From: Candidatus Bathyarchaeota archaeon
Lineage (GTDB): Archaea > Thermoproteota > Bathyarchaeia > Bathyarchaeales > Bathycorpusculaceae
Direction: 5' to 3'
Assembly: GCA_026014735.1 (NCBI GenBank)
Contig: JAOZHT010000001.1
Location: forward strand, 310,001-374,000
Length of the DNA stretch: 64,000 nt
Positions 1 through 8,606 of the stretch are shown in pieces (the stretch's first letter is position 1; every line of letters begins with the position of its first letter). The position numbers and the translations under genes were made by a program. A model generated the notes under the pieces. It was given only the letters and a program-made list of their open reading frames with translations, made no database searches and was not told the DNA's origin.

Positions 1-246
1 TCCATTTGCTGCGACTTTTACTCTGCCACGTTTGAGTACCGGACACATTTCCGCTGCCAGCACCGTTTTGGTTGCTACTCCGATGGCGTCGTCTCCGCCT
101 GGACTTGATGAGACCTTGTCGTCGGCGCTCAAGTAGACGGGTGAGCCTTTGGTGATGCCGGCGGCGGCTTCAAAAGATTCGATTATGGCGTTTGGGTCGT
201 CTGTTTCTCCTGCAGCCATCCAAGCTTTGCTTGTTCTATCAGTCAT
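1..246 (-). CDS. Capsid decoration-type protein of provirus A (C-terminus cut by window edge)
   Basis: Eighty-two codons run from an ATG at 246 to the window edge without a stop. The protein begins MTDRTSKAWMAAGETDD and continues through a PVYLSADDKV segment; almost every residue matches the 141-residue protein at 31444-31869, which sits directly after the major capsid gene in provirus B. Small beta-rich proteins in this position (DUF2190-like) usually decorate the capsid surface. By analogy the capsid gene of provirus A should lie just left of the window. Partial only because of the window edge. Confidence 0.75.
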   Translation of the reverse strand, partial: MTDRTSKAWMAAGETDDPNAIIESFEAAAGITKGSPVYLSADDKVSSSPGGDDAIGVATKTVLAAEMCPVLKRGRVKVAANG

Positions 247-328
247 CTAATCAATTTGATTCTCTGTTTTGAATTTCCCAAAGTTCGTCCTTTGGTACTC
301 TCCCTCATAGAAATGAGCATAAACACAG

Positions 329-1057
329 CTAGCTGCCTCCCGCCTTCTGCTCTAACTGCTGAACTACTCGCCGTAGCTCTTGACACATGCGCTGCGGTCC
401 AAGACTCCAACTTCTCTGAACCATCGTCGAGGGCAGAACAGCTTCAACCATTTTGGCTACTTCAGATACAGCTATCATTTTAGGAGGATTCTTCAGCAAG
501 CCATCAATGGGGACTTGTTTGCGCAGGTCCTCGATGGTCTTTTGCGCCTCAGTTAACTTACCCTCTGTTTGAGTCAGTTTTTCTAGAACTTGCACGTTAG
601 TTTCGGGAATACCTGGTACTGCTACGAGGCTTAACTCGGCGTTATGCAAGCCATGGGGAATTTTGCCATCTACCAGATCGACGGCTTCGTAGTCTGCGCC
701 GACGCTGACGTGCTGGATTAGGCCTTTGCGGATTTTCTCAACAGTTGGCTCATCGTAGATTTCTGCTTCATACCAGAGGTTGTGGCCATCCCAATCGGTC
801 TTAGTCACCTTGCCGATAGCGTTGGGAACCGCAACATGCTCAATGTAGACTGGAGCGCTTGCCAATTTGTTCGTGAAGGCTTGCAGCTCCTCGCTGGTGT
901 AGATGTTGTGGTTTCGACTCATGCCACTACACATGGCTACGCCCCGAATCTGCAAAGGTTTGCCGGACGCAGCCTCAAGAACTTTGAAAGGCAAAAGAGA
1001 AGCTACATGCTCCCTAAGCCGCTTGCACTCTTTACAACCAACGCCATCCTGAGACAT
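329..1057 (-). CDS. Prohead maturation protease with coiled-coil scaffold tail (provirus A)
   Basis: The 242-residue protein is homologous to the one at 32160-33083. The N-terminal two thirds carry the herpes/HK97-type prohead protease pattern: a His in YIEHV followed by NAIGKV, and a Ser in the LIQHVSVGADYE segment. The C-terminal part is helical and charged, as in fused protease-scaffold proteins that fill the procapsid and are digested during maturation. Compared with provirus B it lacks about 44 residues of that helical region and the whole small gene that B carries between decoration protein and protease. Acts during capsid assembly. Family assignment is firm, exact peptidase clan less so. 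Confidence 0.75.
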   Translation of the reverse strand: MSQDGVGCKECKRLREHVASLLPFKVLEAASGKPLQIRGVAMCSGMSRNHNIYTSEELQAFTNKLASAPVYIEHVAVPNAIGKVTKTDWDGHNLWYEAEIYDEPTVEKIRKGLIQHVSVGADYEAVDLVDGKIPHGLHNAELSLVAVPGIPETNVQVLEKLTQTEGKLTEAQKTIEDLRKQVPIDGLLKNPPKMIAVSEVAKMVEAVLPSTMVQRSWSLGPQRMCQELRRVVQQLEQKAGGS

Positions 1058-1190
1058 AACAATCGCAAAATAAGCCGTAACTAAAGATTAATGGCTTGAG
1101 AGCCTAAACACGATAATATCACAAACACGATATTTCAGTATAGCTTAATAATCGTGCGGCTCAATCAATCAATAAAATTGGAAAAATGAA

Positions 1191-1535
1191 TTAAAATAGT
1201 TGTTTGGCGTTTTTCAGGTCTCTCATTGCACTTTTAAGCGCTTTCGGCATATCTTCTAGATAAATTGAGTTGCGTCTAATACCTTCTTGAACCAATCCAG
1301 CCGCTATAAGTGAAGTGCCAAGAACATCGCTTACTATAGGTTCAGGAAATACGATTAATGCCATTCCAGCTTTAATGAGGTAGTTTTTATTTCCGCTCTT
1401 GGAAAGCTTGTTTATAGATCCGGCGCTTTTTTGGGTAGCTTTCATTGATTGCTTAACGTCATTAAACGTTTCAACGTGAGTTTGGGTTACCTCTTTGACC
1501 GTTGGAGCAAGTTTTCCAAGTTCTTTCGTGCTCAT
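1191..1535 (-). CDS. Small membrane-associated protein, cargo of provirus A
   Basis: A 114-residue protein: a charged helical N-terminal half, then a hydrophobic stretch of about 40 residues (ALIVFPEPIVSDVLGTSLIAAGL) suggesting one or two membrane helices, then a charged tail. It is clearly homologous to the cellular protein at 57599-57934: both share the pattern VETF/Y, GNK..LIK, IVFPEP/IVFPDP and a following AG..Q.GIR segment. No known domain was recognised. An isolated gene between the prohead protease and the exchanger gene, on the same strand. Function unknown; the shared copy suggests gene exchange between host and virus. Confidence 0.65.
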   Translation of the reverse strand: MSTKELGKLAPTVKEVTQTHVETFNDVKQSMKATQKSAGSINKLSKSGNKNYLIKAGMALIVFPEPIVSDVLGTSLIAAGLVQEGIRRNSIYLEDMPKALKSAMRDLKNAKQLF

Positions 1536-1764
1536 TATATTTCAATCCTTAAATCACAAAGTATTGGTCTTCGAAGGCATAAGCTTTCTTCAAGAATTGA
1601 ACAAGAAATTGGCTCCTTTTAAGAACACGAAGCTAAATAGTTTAGCTTAGAATATCAATTCTGTGTAGCATAACACTCCTGTTTAACACTAAAACTAAAT
1701 TTTATCCTGTGCTCTAACAAGTTTTAATTTAAGTTCAAAGCGATTTCTGGAAAGAGGAAAGAAA

Positions 1765-2715
1765 TTAAATGCCAACCGCTTCAAACAAGTATTGAATCAG
1801 AACAAAAAGCGCATATGCCCCAATTAGTAAAATCGCATCTTTCTTGTTAAGATCGCCGTCTCTCGAACGTAAATAGACGAACACCGCTGACGCTGCCACA
1901 AACACTCCAGTAACTATTGGAGAAGCCAGACTAGGCAGTCTGATAGGGTGAATAATTGCGATAATACCTATGGTTAAAAGTGAATCAGCAAGTACGTTTC
2001 CCAAAATGTTACCGATACCAATGGAACCTTCCGTTTCCGAGGCACGTATTGCAAATGCCATCTCAGGCAAACAAGTGCCAATAGCAACAACAAGGCCAAT
2101 TAAAAACAAGGGCAAACCAAGTACTTGACTTAATTCCTGTGCTGAATCAGTTACAAGTGAACTGCCTATGAATAAAACGGTAATTCCAATAATTAAAAGA
2201 AAGATAGTTATGCCTAATCGAACTACTCTTTTTGATAATCGCATTCGCTCGGCAACTTCTCTGCCTCCATGGCCACTTTTAAGCAGCCAAATAACATAGA
2301 TCACAAAAGCAACTACCAATATTCCGCCGTCGATGGTTGATATTTCTCCATCAAAAAGCAGAAATACAGGAAGGAGTACAGCGATGAAAGAGATTCGCAA
2401 ATTTTTGAGCATATCCCGTGTCATCTTTTGCTCTCCTGCAATCAAGACCACAACCCCAATGACTAATGTTAAGTCGGCAACGTTTGCTCCAAAAATTAAT
2501 CCTAAACCGAAAGTTGATGACTCTCCAAGAGCCGACAAGATACCGATAGACAATTCGGGCAAAACTGCTAGTGTACCAGCTATGACTACACCCACAACAA
2601 ATGCTGATAGCCGAAAGAATTTGGATAATCCTAAAAGCCGCTTGATTGCTTCATCAGCGCCATAAACAACTATGGCAATTCCAGCAAGAAGGATAAGAAG
2701 CGTTTCCCACGGCAT
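1765..2715 (-). CDS. Calcium/sodium exchanger family membrane protein (CaCA type)
   Basis: A 316-residue protein made almost wholly of membrane helices, about ten. It shows the two inverted alpha repeats of the Ca2+:cation antiporter family: GTLAVLPELSIG with GANVADLTLVIG in the first half, GTCLPEMAFAIRAS with GNILGNVLADSLLTIG in the second; the acidic residues in the PE motifs would bind cations. Length fits prokaryotic YrbG-like exchangers. It would move Ca2+ against Na+ or H+ across the cytoplasmic membrane. Its place between viral structural genes and the right end of provirus A marks it as cargo; a membrane exchanger is unusual there. Confidence 0.8.
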   Translation of the reverse strand: MPWETLLILLAGIAIVVYGADEAIKRLLGLSKFFRLSAFVVGVVIAGTLAVLPELSIGILSALGESSTFGLGLIFGANVADLTLVIGVVVLIAGEQKMTRDMLKNLRISFIAVLLPVFLLFDGEISTIDGGILVVAFVIYVIWLLKSGHGGREVAERMRLSKRVVRLGITIFLLIIGITVLFIGSSLVTDSAQELSQVLGLPLFLIGLVVAIGTCLPEMAFAIRASETEGSIGIGNILGNVLADSLLTIGIIAIIHPIRLPSLASPIVTGVFVAASAVFVYLRSRDGDLNKKDAILLIGAYALFVLIQYLFEAVGI

Positions 2716-2882
2716 TTTATATCAAAAGCAGTTCACACACATTTTATTTAAGTGAATCGCGCATGATGCCGCTATTAATCCATACGACGTGTAACTCGAA
2801 AACTTAATCGGTTCCCTCACCCAAAATTAGGTAGAACGGTAGCTCTATTAAAACAATCTCATGCACTCTGTTCTTGAAGTCT

Positions 2883-3080
2883 TCATGGAGGCGGCCGCTG
2901 GAATTTGAGTTGGTCGATAAACTCTAAATCAGCTCGTGCATGTTCTATCTTCTTTGATGCGTTCTTTCTTGAACGCTTTACATTTGGCATTTCCATATTC
3001 AATTTTCTCGCAATCCGATAATCGCTCAAGCCCTGTGCATGTAACCGTAGAATCTGCTTTTCACGCTCAGTCAATGCCAA
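2883..3080 (-). CDS. Small LuxR/sigma-70 region 4-type helix-turn-helix protein
   Basis: Sixty-five residues starting at a TTG directly after the stop of the preceding gene (1 base apart). The sequence begins ALTEREKQILRLHAQGLS and continues DYRIARKLNM, the usual pattern of a LuxR/sigma-region-4 helix-turn-helix, followed by a basic helix. It is probably a DNA-binding regulator, or a minimal terminase small subunit-like protein; the sequence cannot decide. Probably cotranscribed with the gene at 3082-3639. Confidence 0.55.
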   Translation of the reverse strand: MALTEREKQILRLHAQGLSDYRIARKLNMEMPNVKRSRKNASKKIEHARADLEFIDQLKFQRPPP

Positions 3081-3081
3081 A

Positions 3082-3639
3082 CTATGTCTCCTCCTCAGAA
3101 GCGCTGTGTATAGTCACGCCTTCGGCTAGCAAGTCTTTCTCTGATGCTTTGTAGGCGTCTACGCCGAAGCTTGTCATAGCCCAGCACCATCCCCGCCGCT
3201 CAACAACCGCTGAATCCAATTCTTTAGCCAGTCGCTTATTCATGCGAACGATCCTGCGGGTTACCTGATGGCGGGCAATCTTGAATTCAGCAAGCTTGGC
3301 GGCTATGTCTTTAGGCAGCAATCCGGGAGCACCTGCTTCATACAACAGTTGAAGAATTGCCTTGTCAATCTCGTCTTTACATGCTGCCTCTTCGATAAGC
3401 GACTTCTCAAAATGCAAGGAATCCTTCAGGCCAGCAAAGATAACACGGAGTAGCAACTTGATTTCGGCAACATCGCGGTCGAGTTTCTTATCCTTGGCAA
3501 GTAGGTACTTGAGTTTCCCCACCTTGTCGGCTTGGCTACGCTTAGCTTTTGGCGCTTTTTGGGCTGAAATTGGCATGTTTTGAACAGGTTTATCGCTTGC
3601 TTCCATGTCAAAATGCACACTCCAAGGTTTTTGCTCCAT
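3082..3639 (-). CDS. Putative winged-helix DNA-binding protein of provirus A
   Basis: A 185-residue protein with a basic low-complexity N-terminus (residues 20-50, many Lys), a charged helical middle, and a C-terminal half that looks like a winged helix: AILQLLYEAGAPGLLPKDIAAKL followed by a recognition-like helix ending RRIVRMNKRL and a WCWAMTSFG strand. No named family recognised. It lies one base upstream of the small HTH gene, so both are probably one operon. A regulator of the provirus or packaging role are both possible. Confidence 0.5.
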   Translation of the reverse strand: MEQKPWSVHFDMEASDKPVQNMPISAQKAPKAKRSQADKVGKLKYLLAKDKKLDRDVAEIKLLLRVIFAGLKDSLHFEKSLIEEAACKDEIDKAILQLLYEAGAPGLLPKDIAAKLAEFKIARHQVTRRIVRMNKRLAKELDSAVVERRGWCWAMTSFGVDAYKASEKDLLAEGVTIHSASEEET

Positions 3640-3799
3640 TAACGCACGTGACTTTTAGCACTCGGCAATCTACACCAAGCAACCGTAGAACAGCAACTTC
3701 CAAAAAGCATGGACTTTTCCCATACCCTCGGCATACCGCTAAAAGTGCTTTTGAACAGGTTTCCACAGCCAAAAACACCCTAACCCGCCTAAGAGACAT
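3608..3799 (-). CDS. Possible small ORF between two regulator genes
   Basis: An ATG at 3799 opens 63 codons (MSLRRVRVFLAV... ending KTLECAF) that bridge the 149-base gap between the end of the 335-residue regulator (3789) and the start of the next gene (3639), overlapping both by a few bases. The tiling position speaks for a real gene; the Cys-rich composition without a clear motif and no recognised homologue speak against it. Confidence 0.25.
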   Translation of the reverse strand: MSLRRVRVFLAVETCSKALLAVCRGYGKSPCFLEVAVLRLLGVDCRVLKVTCVNGAKTLECAF

Positions 3800-4796
3800 A
3801 GCTGTTACCTCCATCACCCGAAGCTTTAGCCACGCCTTGGCTGCCTTCGGGATCAGCAAGCTTGCAGAGGACCTCAGCAACTTTCGCTATGTCATAGCCC
3901 ATCTTGTCAAGTTTGGTTAGGCTGCCCGCGATTTTTTCCAAATCGTAAAGGACGTTGCCCATTTGCCCCTCAAGCTTTTTGACGCGCTCCGGCATCAGCA
4001 AATACTCGACAGCGGCGTCACGGCCAAGGTGATCCAGTTCGCCTTCGTCTTCTCCCGGGCTATCATCAATAACCCGTTTAGGCGAACTCACTGTAAAATA
4101 TCGGTTCAAGAGATTGGCGACTGGGTCATCAATGCCCAGTTCATGGCGCTTGTTAATCTGCCCCTCACCCAAAACGCAACCATACTTACTGGATAAGCCC
4201 TTAGCGACTCGGTCAGCCAAGTTCTTTGCCAACGTCACAAGCTCTCCCGGGCTGCGACCATACAGAGTTTCTACATGAACAATCCAAGACGTCGTCGTAT
4301 GCCTCACTTTGACGCCTTGTTCTAATCCCAAAAGTGCGGTCCAGTTCTGCATCTCTATTCGCCTAAAATCAGCCTGTGGATAGACGCCCTCTCGTAACAC
4401 TGGAAACTTGAAGAAACACCGATGCAACCGAAAGACGCCGCTGCTAAAGAGGACGCCCTCACATGATATGAGAAAGTTTTGACCTTTCTCGGTTAACTCG
4501 TAATCAACAAAGTTACTGCGCTTAAGTCGGCGGATTAAGCCTGCCTTTTCCATCTTTTTTACATAGTAATCGACGTGCTGTTTGCTCCATCCACGGGCAC
4601 GCCCTATTTTGGCAGGGTACATTTTGACCTCTATACCCTTGAGGATGGGTAGGACACGGGAGCGTACAGTAGAGAAGTCAAATTTGACTTTGGACTTTGA
4701 AACGCCAATATTTTGACTTCTATCAGGTTGCTCAGCCAAAAACTTAGCGCCTCCTGGATTGCTTAAAATTATCGCAGGCATCAGAAGAAGCCACAC
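3789..4796 (-). CDS. Winged-helix regulator near the right end of provirus A
   Basis: A 335-residue protein. Residues about 40-115 form a MarR-like winged helix: a helix pair around KIGRARGWSKQHVDYYVKKM, then GLIRRL and a wing ending YELTEKGQNFL. A middle domain contains HTTTSWIVHVETLYGRSPGELV, and the C-terminal quarter is acidic and helical. Similar wHTH proteins are common in archaeal plasmids and viruses; a specific family was not recognised. The first 35 residues are hydrophobic and unlike the rest, so the true start may lie downstream of 4796. It is the last gene before the att core, and may control the adjacent region. Confidence 0.55.
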   Translation of the reverse strand: MWLLLMPAIILSNPGGAKFLAEQPDRSQNIGVSKSKVKFDFSTVRSRVLPILKGIEVKMYPAKIGRARGWSKQHVDYYVKKMEKAGLIRRLKRSNFVDYELTEKGQNFLISCEGVLFSSGVFRLHRCFFKFPVLREGVYPQADFRRIEMQNWTALLGLEQGVKVRHTTTSWIVHVETLYGRSPGELVTLAKNLADRVAKGLSSKYGCVLGEGQINKRHELGIDDPVANLLNRYFTVSSPKRVIDDSPGEDEGELDHLGRDAAVEYLLMPERVKKLEGQMGNVLYDLEKIAGSLTKLDKMGYDIAKVAEVLCKLADPEGSQGVAKASGDGGNSYVS

Positions 4797-4977
4797 GGCC
4801 TACTGAACGTCTGCCCTGCATTATTGGTTCACTGCAGCGCCCGCACCAAAAAACACAATCCATACAAAGAAAAACTTGGGCAGCTGACGATTTAGCGCCT
4901 AACGTAGAACCTTCTAAATGCTTAGAAAAACAAGTTAGAATAAAAGAAAAAAGGCTAGTATTATTTCGTACATATGA

Positions 4978-4992
4978 TGGCGGGTCCGACGG
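4978..4992. repeat. att core, left copy (junction of provirus A and B)
   Basis: TGGCGGGTCCGACGG, identical to 42895-42909; identity ends at both sides (a/t before, t/g after). It corresponds to the 3' acceptor strand and CCA of tRNA-Lys, but no tRNA body is present here. This is the pattern expected for the integrase-proximal attachment site. Confidence 0.85.
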
Positions 4993-5015
4993 TTATCGAC
5001 CGTATATAGGTTCAT

Positions 5016-6458
5016 TTATACCGCAGCCTCCTCTTTGATTAGCTGCCTAAGCTCGTTTCGCAGAACAGCCAACTGATGTTCAGCGATGTCTTTTTTCTCT
5101 GTAGTTGCTCCTTGGGTAAGTGCATCTCTGTTTAGAATCTGCTCCGGGTTCTCGCCTAAAGCCCGTATCATTTCCTTAATGGTTTCTAGTTTGCTGTGTT
5201 GGGTCTTGGGTCTTATAGCTAATCCTGCAGCTGCGTAGATGCTTCTGAGTTTCTCCATGCCTAAGCTTTGGATGTCGTGGTAGGTGTCGGGGATGTGACC
5301 CATCATGTAGTCAACGTATGATTCTTGGACTCCTAAGGCGATCATTTGTGTTTTGAAGTATTTGCGTATGCTATGGGTTCTAAGCTCGTAGTATCTGCCC
5401 ATGGCTGGCTTGATTAAACCTGCTTCTAAGTAGAGGGTATGGACAATTTTGCGTATTTGTTTTGGCGTGACTCCTTTGACTCTGTCGTTCTTGTTTGCGT
5501 CTCGGATGAGCGGTGAGTTATCGGTGATTTCCTCTGGCTTCATGTATTTGTTTTTGCCTGCTCTGTAGTCGGCGCTGCCTTTGCGTCTCTGCTCCAAGTA
5601 CAGTTTTAGGTAGTTTGCTGCTTCGGGACCGAGGAAGGTATCGTAATCGCCGTATTTGCCTTTGGTGATTTCCGCTTCAACGTGGATGTGAACGGGGATT
5701 CTGTTGGCTTCGAGGTCTTCTTTGACGTGTCGATAGAGTAGTTTTGAAAAAGTTTCTTCCCTAAAGCCGCCGAGGGCAAAGGCTGAAATGATGAATTTCT
5801 CTCTTAGGTCGGCTAAGTCAAGCAGTTTGGCAAGTTCCTCTGGTTTGGGTGCTCGGTCTTTGTAGGTTACGCGGCGGCTGAGTGGCTCTGAAAGCTCGAT
5901 TTTTATTCCGTTGACTCGGTAGAAGGTTTTGACGCTTTTGACGTAGTTGTTTACAGCGCCCGGTTTTAGGCCATCGTCTTGAAGCTGTGCTAAGTAATCG
6001 TTGAGGTATCCCGTATGGTTCTGAACTCTTAATGGATCGGGGATGTTGCCGACTGGTTTTAGGTCTGCTATTAGGAGGTCTGGGCTGTAGCCGAGCCAAA
6101 CTGAGTATTTCTGCACATGGACGGTGTAGCTGCGGCAGCTGTTATGGGATCCGCTGCAGTGTCGTAGAAAGTGTCTAGCCATTTTGATGATACTTTGGTT
6201 GTCAAATACAAATGGGAGTAGTGCTGGTCGCTCGCTGATAAAGGCGTTGATGATGTATGCAACTAAACCTTTTTCTCTAGCTGATAGCATCTTTTGTAGG
6301 TTGATCTCGACAGGTTGCTTGAGCTTGTAGCCTCTGATGCTTTGTTCGAAGAAGACGGAGTCGCCTTGGATTTTCATTGGTAAGTTTAGGCTTTTGAGTT
6401 CTTCAAGTGTTAGTTGGCGGTTGATAGTTATAGGCTTCGCTAATGTCTGCGGTATCAT
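5016..6458 (-). CDS. Tyrosine recombinase (provirus integrase)
   Basis: A 480-residue integrase that would recombine the tRNA-Lys att sites. Residues about 85-185 look like a helical core-binding domain; the C-terminal catalytic domain shows Arg233 in GGFREETFSKL, His362 and Arg365 in THSIRKYF, His388 in MMGHIPDTY and the nucleophile candidate Tyr408 in LRSIYAAAGL, the full R..HxxR..H..Y set. The gene is intact and lies wholly inside the element, so integration does not split it (unlike SSV-type integrases). It ends 23 bases from the att core. It overlaps the upstream 119-residue gene by four bases. Confidence 0.92.
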   Translation of the reverse strand: MIPQTLAKPITINRQLTLEELKSLNLPMKIQGDSVFFEQSIRGYKLKQPVEINLQKMLSAREKGLVAYIINAFISERPALLPFVFDNQSIIKMARHFLRHCSGSHNSCRSYTVHVQKYSVWLGYSPDLLIADLKPVGNIPDPLRVQNHTGYLNDYLAQLQDDGLKPGAVNNYVKSVKTFYRVNGIKIELSEPLSRRVTYKDRAPKPEELAKLLDLADLREKFIISAFALGGFREETFSKLLYRHVKEDLEANRIPVHIHVEAEITKGKYGDYDTFLGPEAANYLKLYLEQRRKGSADYRAGKNKYMKPEEITDNSPLIRDANKNDRVKGVTPKQIRKIVHTLYLEAGLIKPAMGRYYELRTHSIRKYFKTQMIALGVQESYVDYMMGHIPDTYHDIQSLGMEKLRSIYAAAGLAIRPKTQHSKLETIKEMIRALGENPEQILNRDALTQGATTEKKDIAEHQLAVLRNELRQLIKEEAAV

Positions 6459-6814
6459 TTGGTTTTCATCTCTTTGTGAGTTTTTCGCTCCGATGGTCGG
6501 AACGCATACTCATCTACTTGTTTAGGCTGTTTGCAATTTAAATTCAACTCAGGACTTGCAGGCAGTTTTTGAAGTTCCAAGATGTCTGATTTTAGCAGGA
6601 CAAGCCCTGAGGCTTTGGGGTCGCCACCGTGCAGGGTAGGTGGTCCAGCGTCTCGGTCCCAGCAAAGAGTGATGTAATTGTCGCATTCGTAGATGAGCCA
6701 TCCGATTGCTTCTCGAACCTGCGGCTGCATGGATAGAGCTGAAGAGCGGTTGTAGAGAACATGATCAACATACCGGACAAATACCAGCTCTTGCTTGTCG
6801 GCGTTTTTAACCAT
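6455..6814 (-). CDS. Uncharacterised 119-residue protein upstream of integrase
   Basis: The stop overlaps the integrase start by four bases and the start overlaps the ATPase gene end by eight, so it sits inside a tight operon. The first 80 residues form a compact alpha/beta-looking domain with YVDHVLYNRSSALS, REAIGWLIYECDNYITLCWDR and GLVLLKSDILEL segments; the tail is basic and probably unstructured. No family recognised. The position between a replication ATPase and the integrase suggests a role in control of integration or excision, but nothing in the sequence proves this. Confidence 0.65.
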   Translation of the reverse strand: MVKNADKQELVFVRYVDHVLYNRSSALSMQPQVREAIGWLIYECDNYITLCWDRDAGPPTLHGGDPKASGLVLLKSDILELQKLPASPELNLNCKQPKQVDEYAFRPSERKTHKEMKTK

Positions 6815-8594
6815 TATTGCTCAACCTCTCGGAAAGTTTTACTCCGCAGGGACCGCACAGGAAGCCCCATGAATCGTCAAATTCGGTGACTTGCCAGTCC
6901 ATTCGTCCTTTGGCTCCGCAGCATACACATGTCTCTATCCCGAAATCCATGGTTAGGCGGCATACGCTCTTAGCTTTCAACGCCAACTCGTCTAAGGTGT
7001 ATGTTCCAGTGTTCCCAAGTTGCACAACTTTAGTGGAAGCCACCGCTGTTTCTTCAGTTTTCTGAGGTTCTAAAAAGGGCTTGTTTTGGTTAATACTGCT
7101 TGTTTCTTTGACTACGTCGTTTGGTTTAGGTGTGGTGGTCTCTGTGGGGGTTTGGATTGTTTGGAACTTTGGAACAAGCTGGCAGGCGTATTTCTTTGCG
7201 ATACGCTTGAGCTTTTCTTTATCAAAACTGTAAACCCAAGCTGGGCCATCCTGCAGTCTAGCTTTGGTTTTTTTGCCGTTTAGCACTTCTCGAAGCCTGT
7301 AGCCTATCTTTTGCTTAGTTACTTCTCCAAACTCGGGGGTGTCCATCTTGTTGGGTTTTTTGTCGTCGAGTTTGCCTTCTAAATCCTTAACCAATCCATC
7401 CCATATGTCTGAGGAGGCAAGAGGGGTTTCTGGGTTGTATAGTTCGCAGATTACCTTAACGAGGTGGCCTTCCAGGGTGTTGGTTTTCTCGCTCAATCGG
7501 TCTTTTTGTAGTTGCTCTAGCTGTGCTCTGAGGTCTTTTTCGATGGTTAAGCCTGTAGTAACTTGGATGACTGGCTTCCATAGTTCTTTGAGGCGTCCTT
7601 TTACTGGTAGTTCGATTTCTGGGAGTTCTGCTTCTATGGTTGATAGACGCCATTTTAGGAGAATATTTCTTAGTTCTTTTAGGCGGGTTTCGTCGTCTTT
7701 GTTTAAGTCTGCCCAGTCTTTTGTTGGGTAGCCCTCTGTCATGGGAATGAATATGAAGCGTTCCAGTAGGCCTTTGACGTGGGGCATTTCTTCAGCTGCG
7801 CAGGCTTTGAAGCAGAAGACGCGGAAGTATTTGATGAAGCGCTTGTTCTGTGTAAGCATTGTTCGGGGGACGACGGCGCCTTTTTTGTAGCCTGCTTTGT
7901 AGATTTTGGCTTTATCGAGGTCCTTGTAGAGTCCCTGCGCCTCGTCTTCGAGGATAGTTCCGGGTGTGTCAGAATCGTCTAGGTAGCCGTAGACGTCGGC
8001 TGAGGGGATCGTGACGCCTAACATCGGGCGGTAGCATAACCAGTTAAACAGGCTTAAGGCGACAGTTTTGCCGCTCTCATTATCCCCAACAAAGTAGACG
8101 TAGGGAACTGTTCGCATTTTCTCCTGTTGATAACTTAGCAAAACACAGGCGGCCAAGTAGTCCTTCCATGTTGACTCTAAATCAAGGAACAGGCCAAACT
8201 CTTCTCTAACTTTCCAGTACAGTTCCTCATTGGTAGGCAGGTTGCCTTCATAGTAGCTGTAGGGTTCATAGGGGAACTCGTCTGGGTACTCTTTGGGCAA
8301 GAAGACTTCTTCTTCAACGGTAACTTCTTCACATATCCTGAAGTTGCCGTCTTTTACTGTCAAGAAGGCTGGTTTTCCGCTGGCATATATTGCCTCGAAG
8401 AATCCCTGCTCAGCATTGCCGCTTGATTTATGCAGTTTGGGCTTGTCTTTACCTTTGGGAAAAAAGTCTTCGCACGCGGGGTCCGTCTTTTTTATTATGC
8501 CTTTGACTATGTCGTCGTAGTATGTGCATGGGCTCTCTTTATCTTTCCAGTTGGCGCAGTCCCCGCATTTCTTACCTTTTCCCCGTTGGACCAT
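6807..8594 (-). CDS. Replication-type P-loop ATPase with zinc fingers (DUF927/DUF3631-like)
   Basis: A 595-residue protein. The N-terminus has a Cys cluster (CGDCANW, SPCTYYDD, ACEDFF) likely to bind zinc. The centre is an ATPase core: Walker A GDNESGKT at residues 170-177, Walker B-like TILEDEA at about 213-219, then a KGAVVPRTMLTQNKRFIKYF segment. A linker and a C-terminal zinc ribbon (CVCCGAKG ... CGPCG) follow. This fits the primase-helicase-linked ATPases that archaeal and bacterial mobile elements use to start replication; a primase active site is not seen. It is the largest gene of the leftward early operon 8978-5016. Confidence 0.7.
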   Translation of the reverse strand: MVQRGKGKKCGDCANWKDKESPCTYYDDIVKGIIKKTDPACEDFFPKGKDKPKLHKSSGNAEQGFFEAIYASGKPAFLTVKDGNFRICEEVTVEEEVFLPKEYPDEFPYEPYSYYEGNLPTNEELYWKVREEFGLFLDLESTWKDYLAACVLLSYQQEKMRTVPYVYFVGDNESGKTVALSLFNWLCYRPMLGVTIPSADVYGYLDDSDTPGTILEDEAQGLYKDLDKAKIYKAGYKKGAVVPRTMLTQNKRFIKYFRVFCFKACAAEEMPHVKGLLERFIFIPMTEGYPTKDWADLNKDDETRLKELRNILLKWRLSTIEAELPEIELPVKGRLKELWKPVIQVTTGLTIEKDLRAQLEQLQKDRLSEKTNTLEGHLVKVICELYNPETPLASSDIWDGLVKDLEGKLDDKKPNKMDTPEFGEVTKQKIGYRLREVLNGKKTKARLQDGPAWVYSFDKEKLKRIAKKYACQLVPKFQTIQTPTETTTPKPNDVVKETSSINQNKPFLEPQKTEETAVASTKVVQLGNTGTYTLDELALKAKSVCRLTMDFGIETCVCCGAKGRMDWQVTEFDDSWGFLCGPCGVKLSERLSNNG

Positions 8595-8606
8595 TGTTAT
8601 AGCTCC

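Larger units (their letters stand above)
1..4992. mobile_element. Provirus A, right end (partial)
   Basis: All genes lie on the minus strand. The two leftmost encode a decoration protein and a prohead protease that match the corresponding genes of the complete provirus at 31444-33083 in order and sequence. The right boundary is taken as the 15-base att core at 4978-4992. No terminase or integrase of this element is visible; its integrase would be expected outside the window on the left, if it is organised like provirus B. The stretch from 1191 to 4796 is cargo and control genes different from those of provirus B. That it is a second element in tandem, and not a degraded remnant, is inference. 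Confidence 0.7.
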
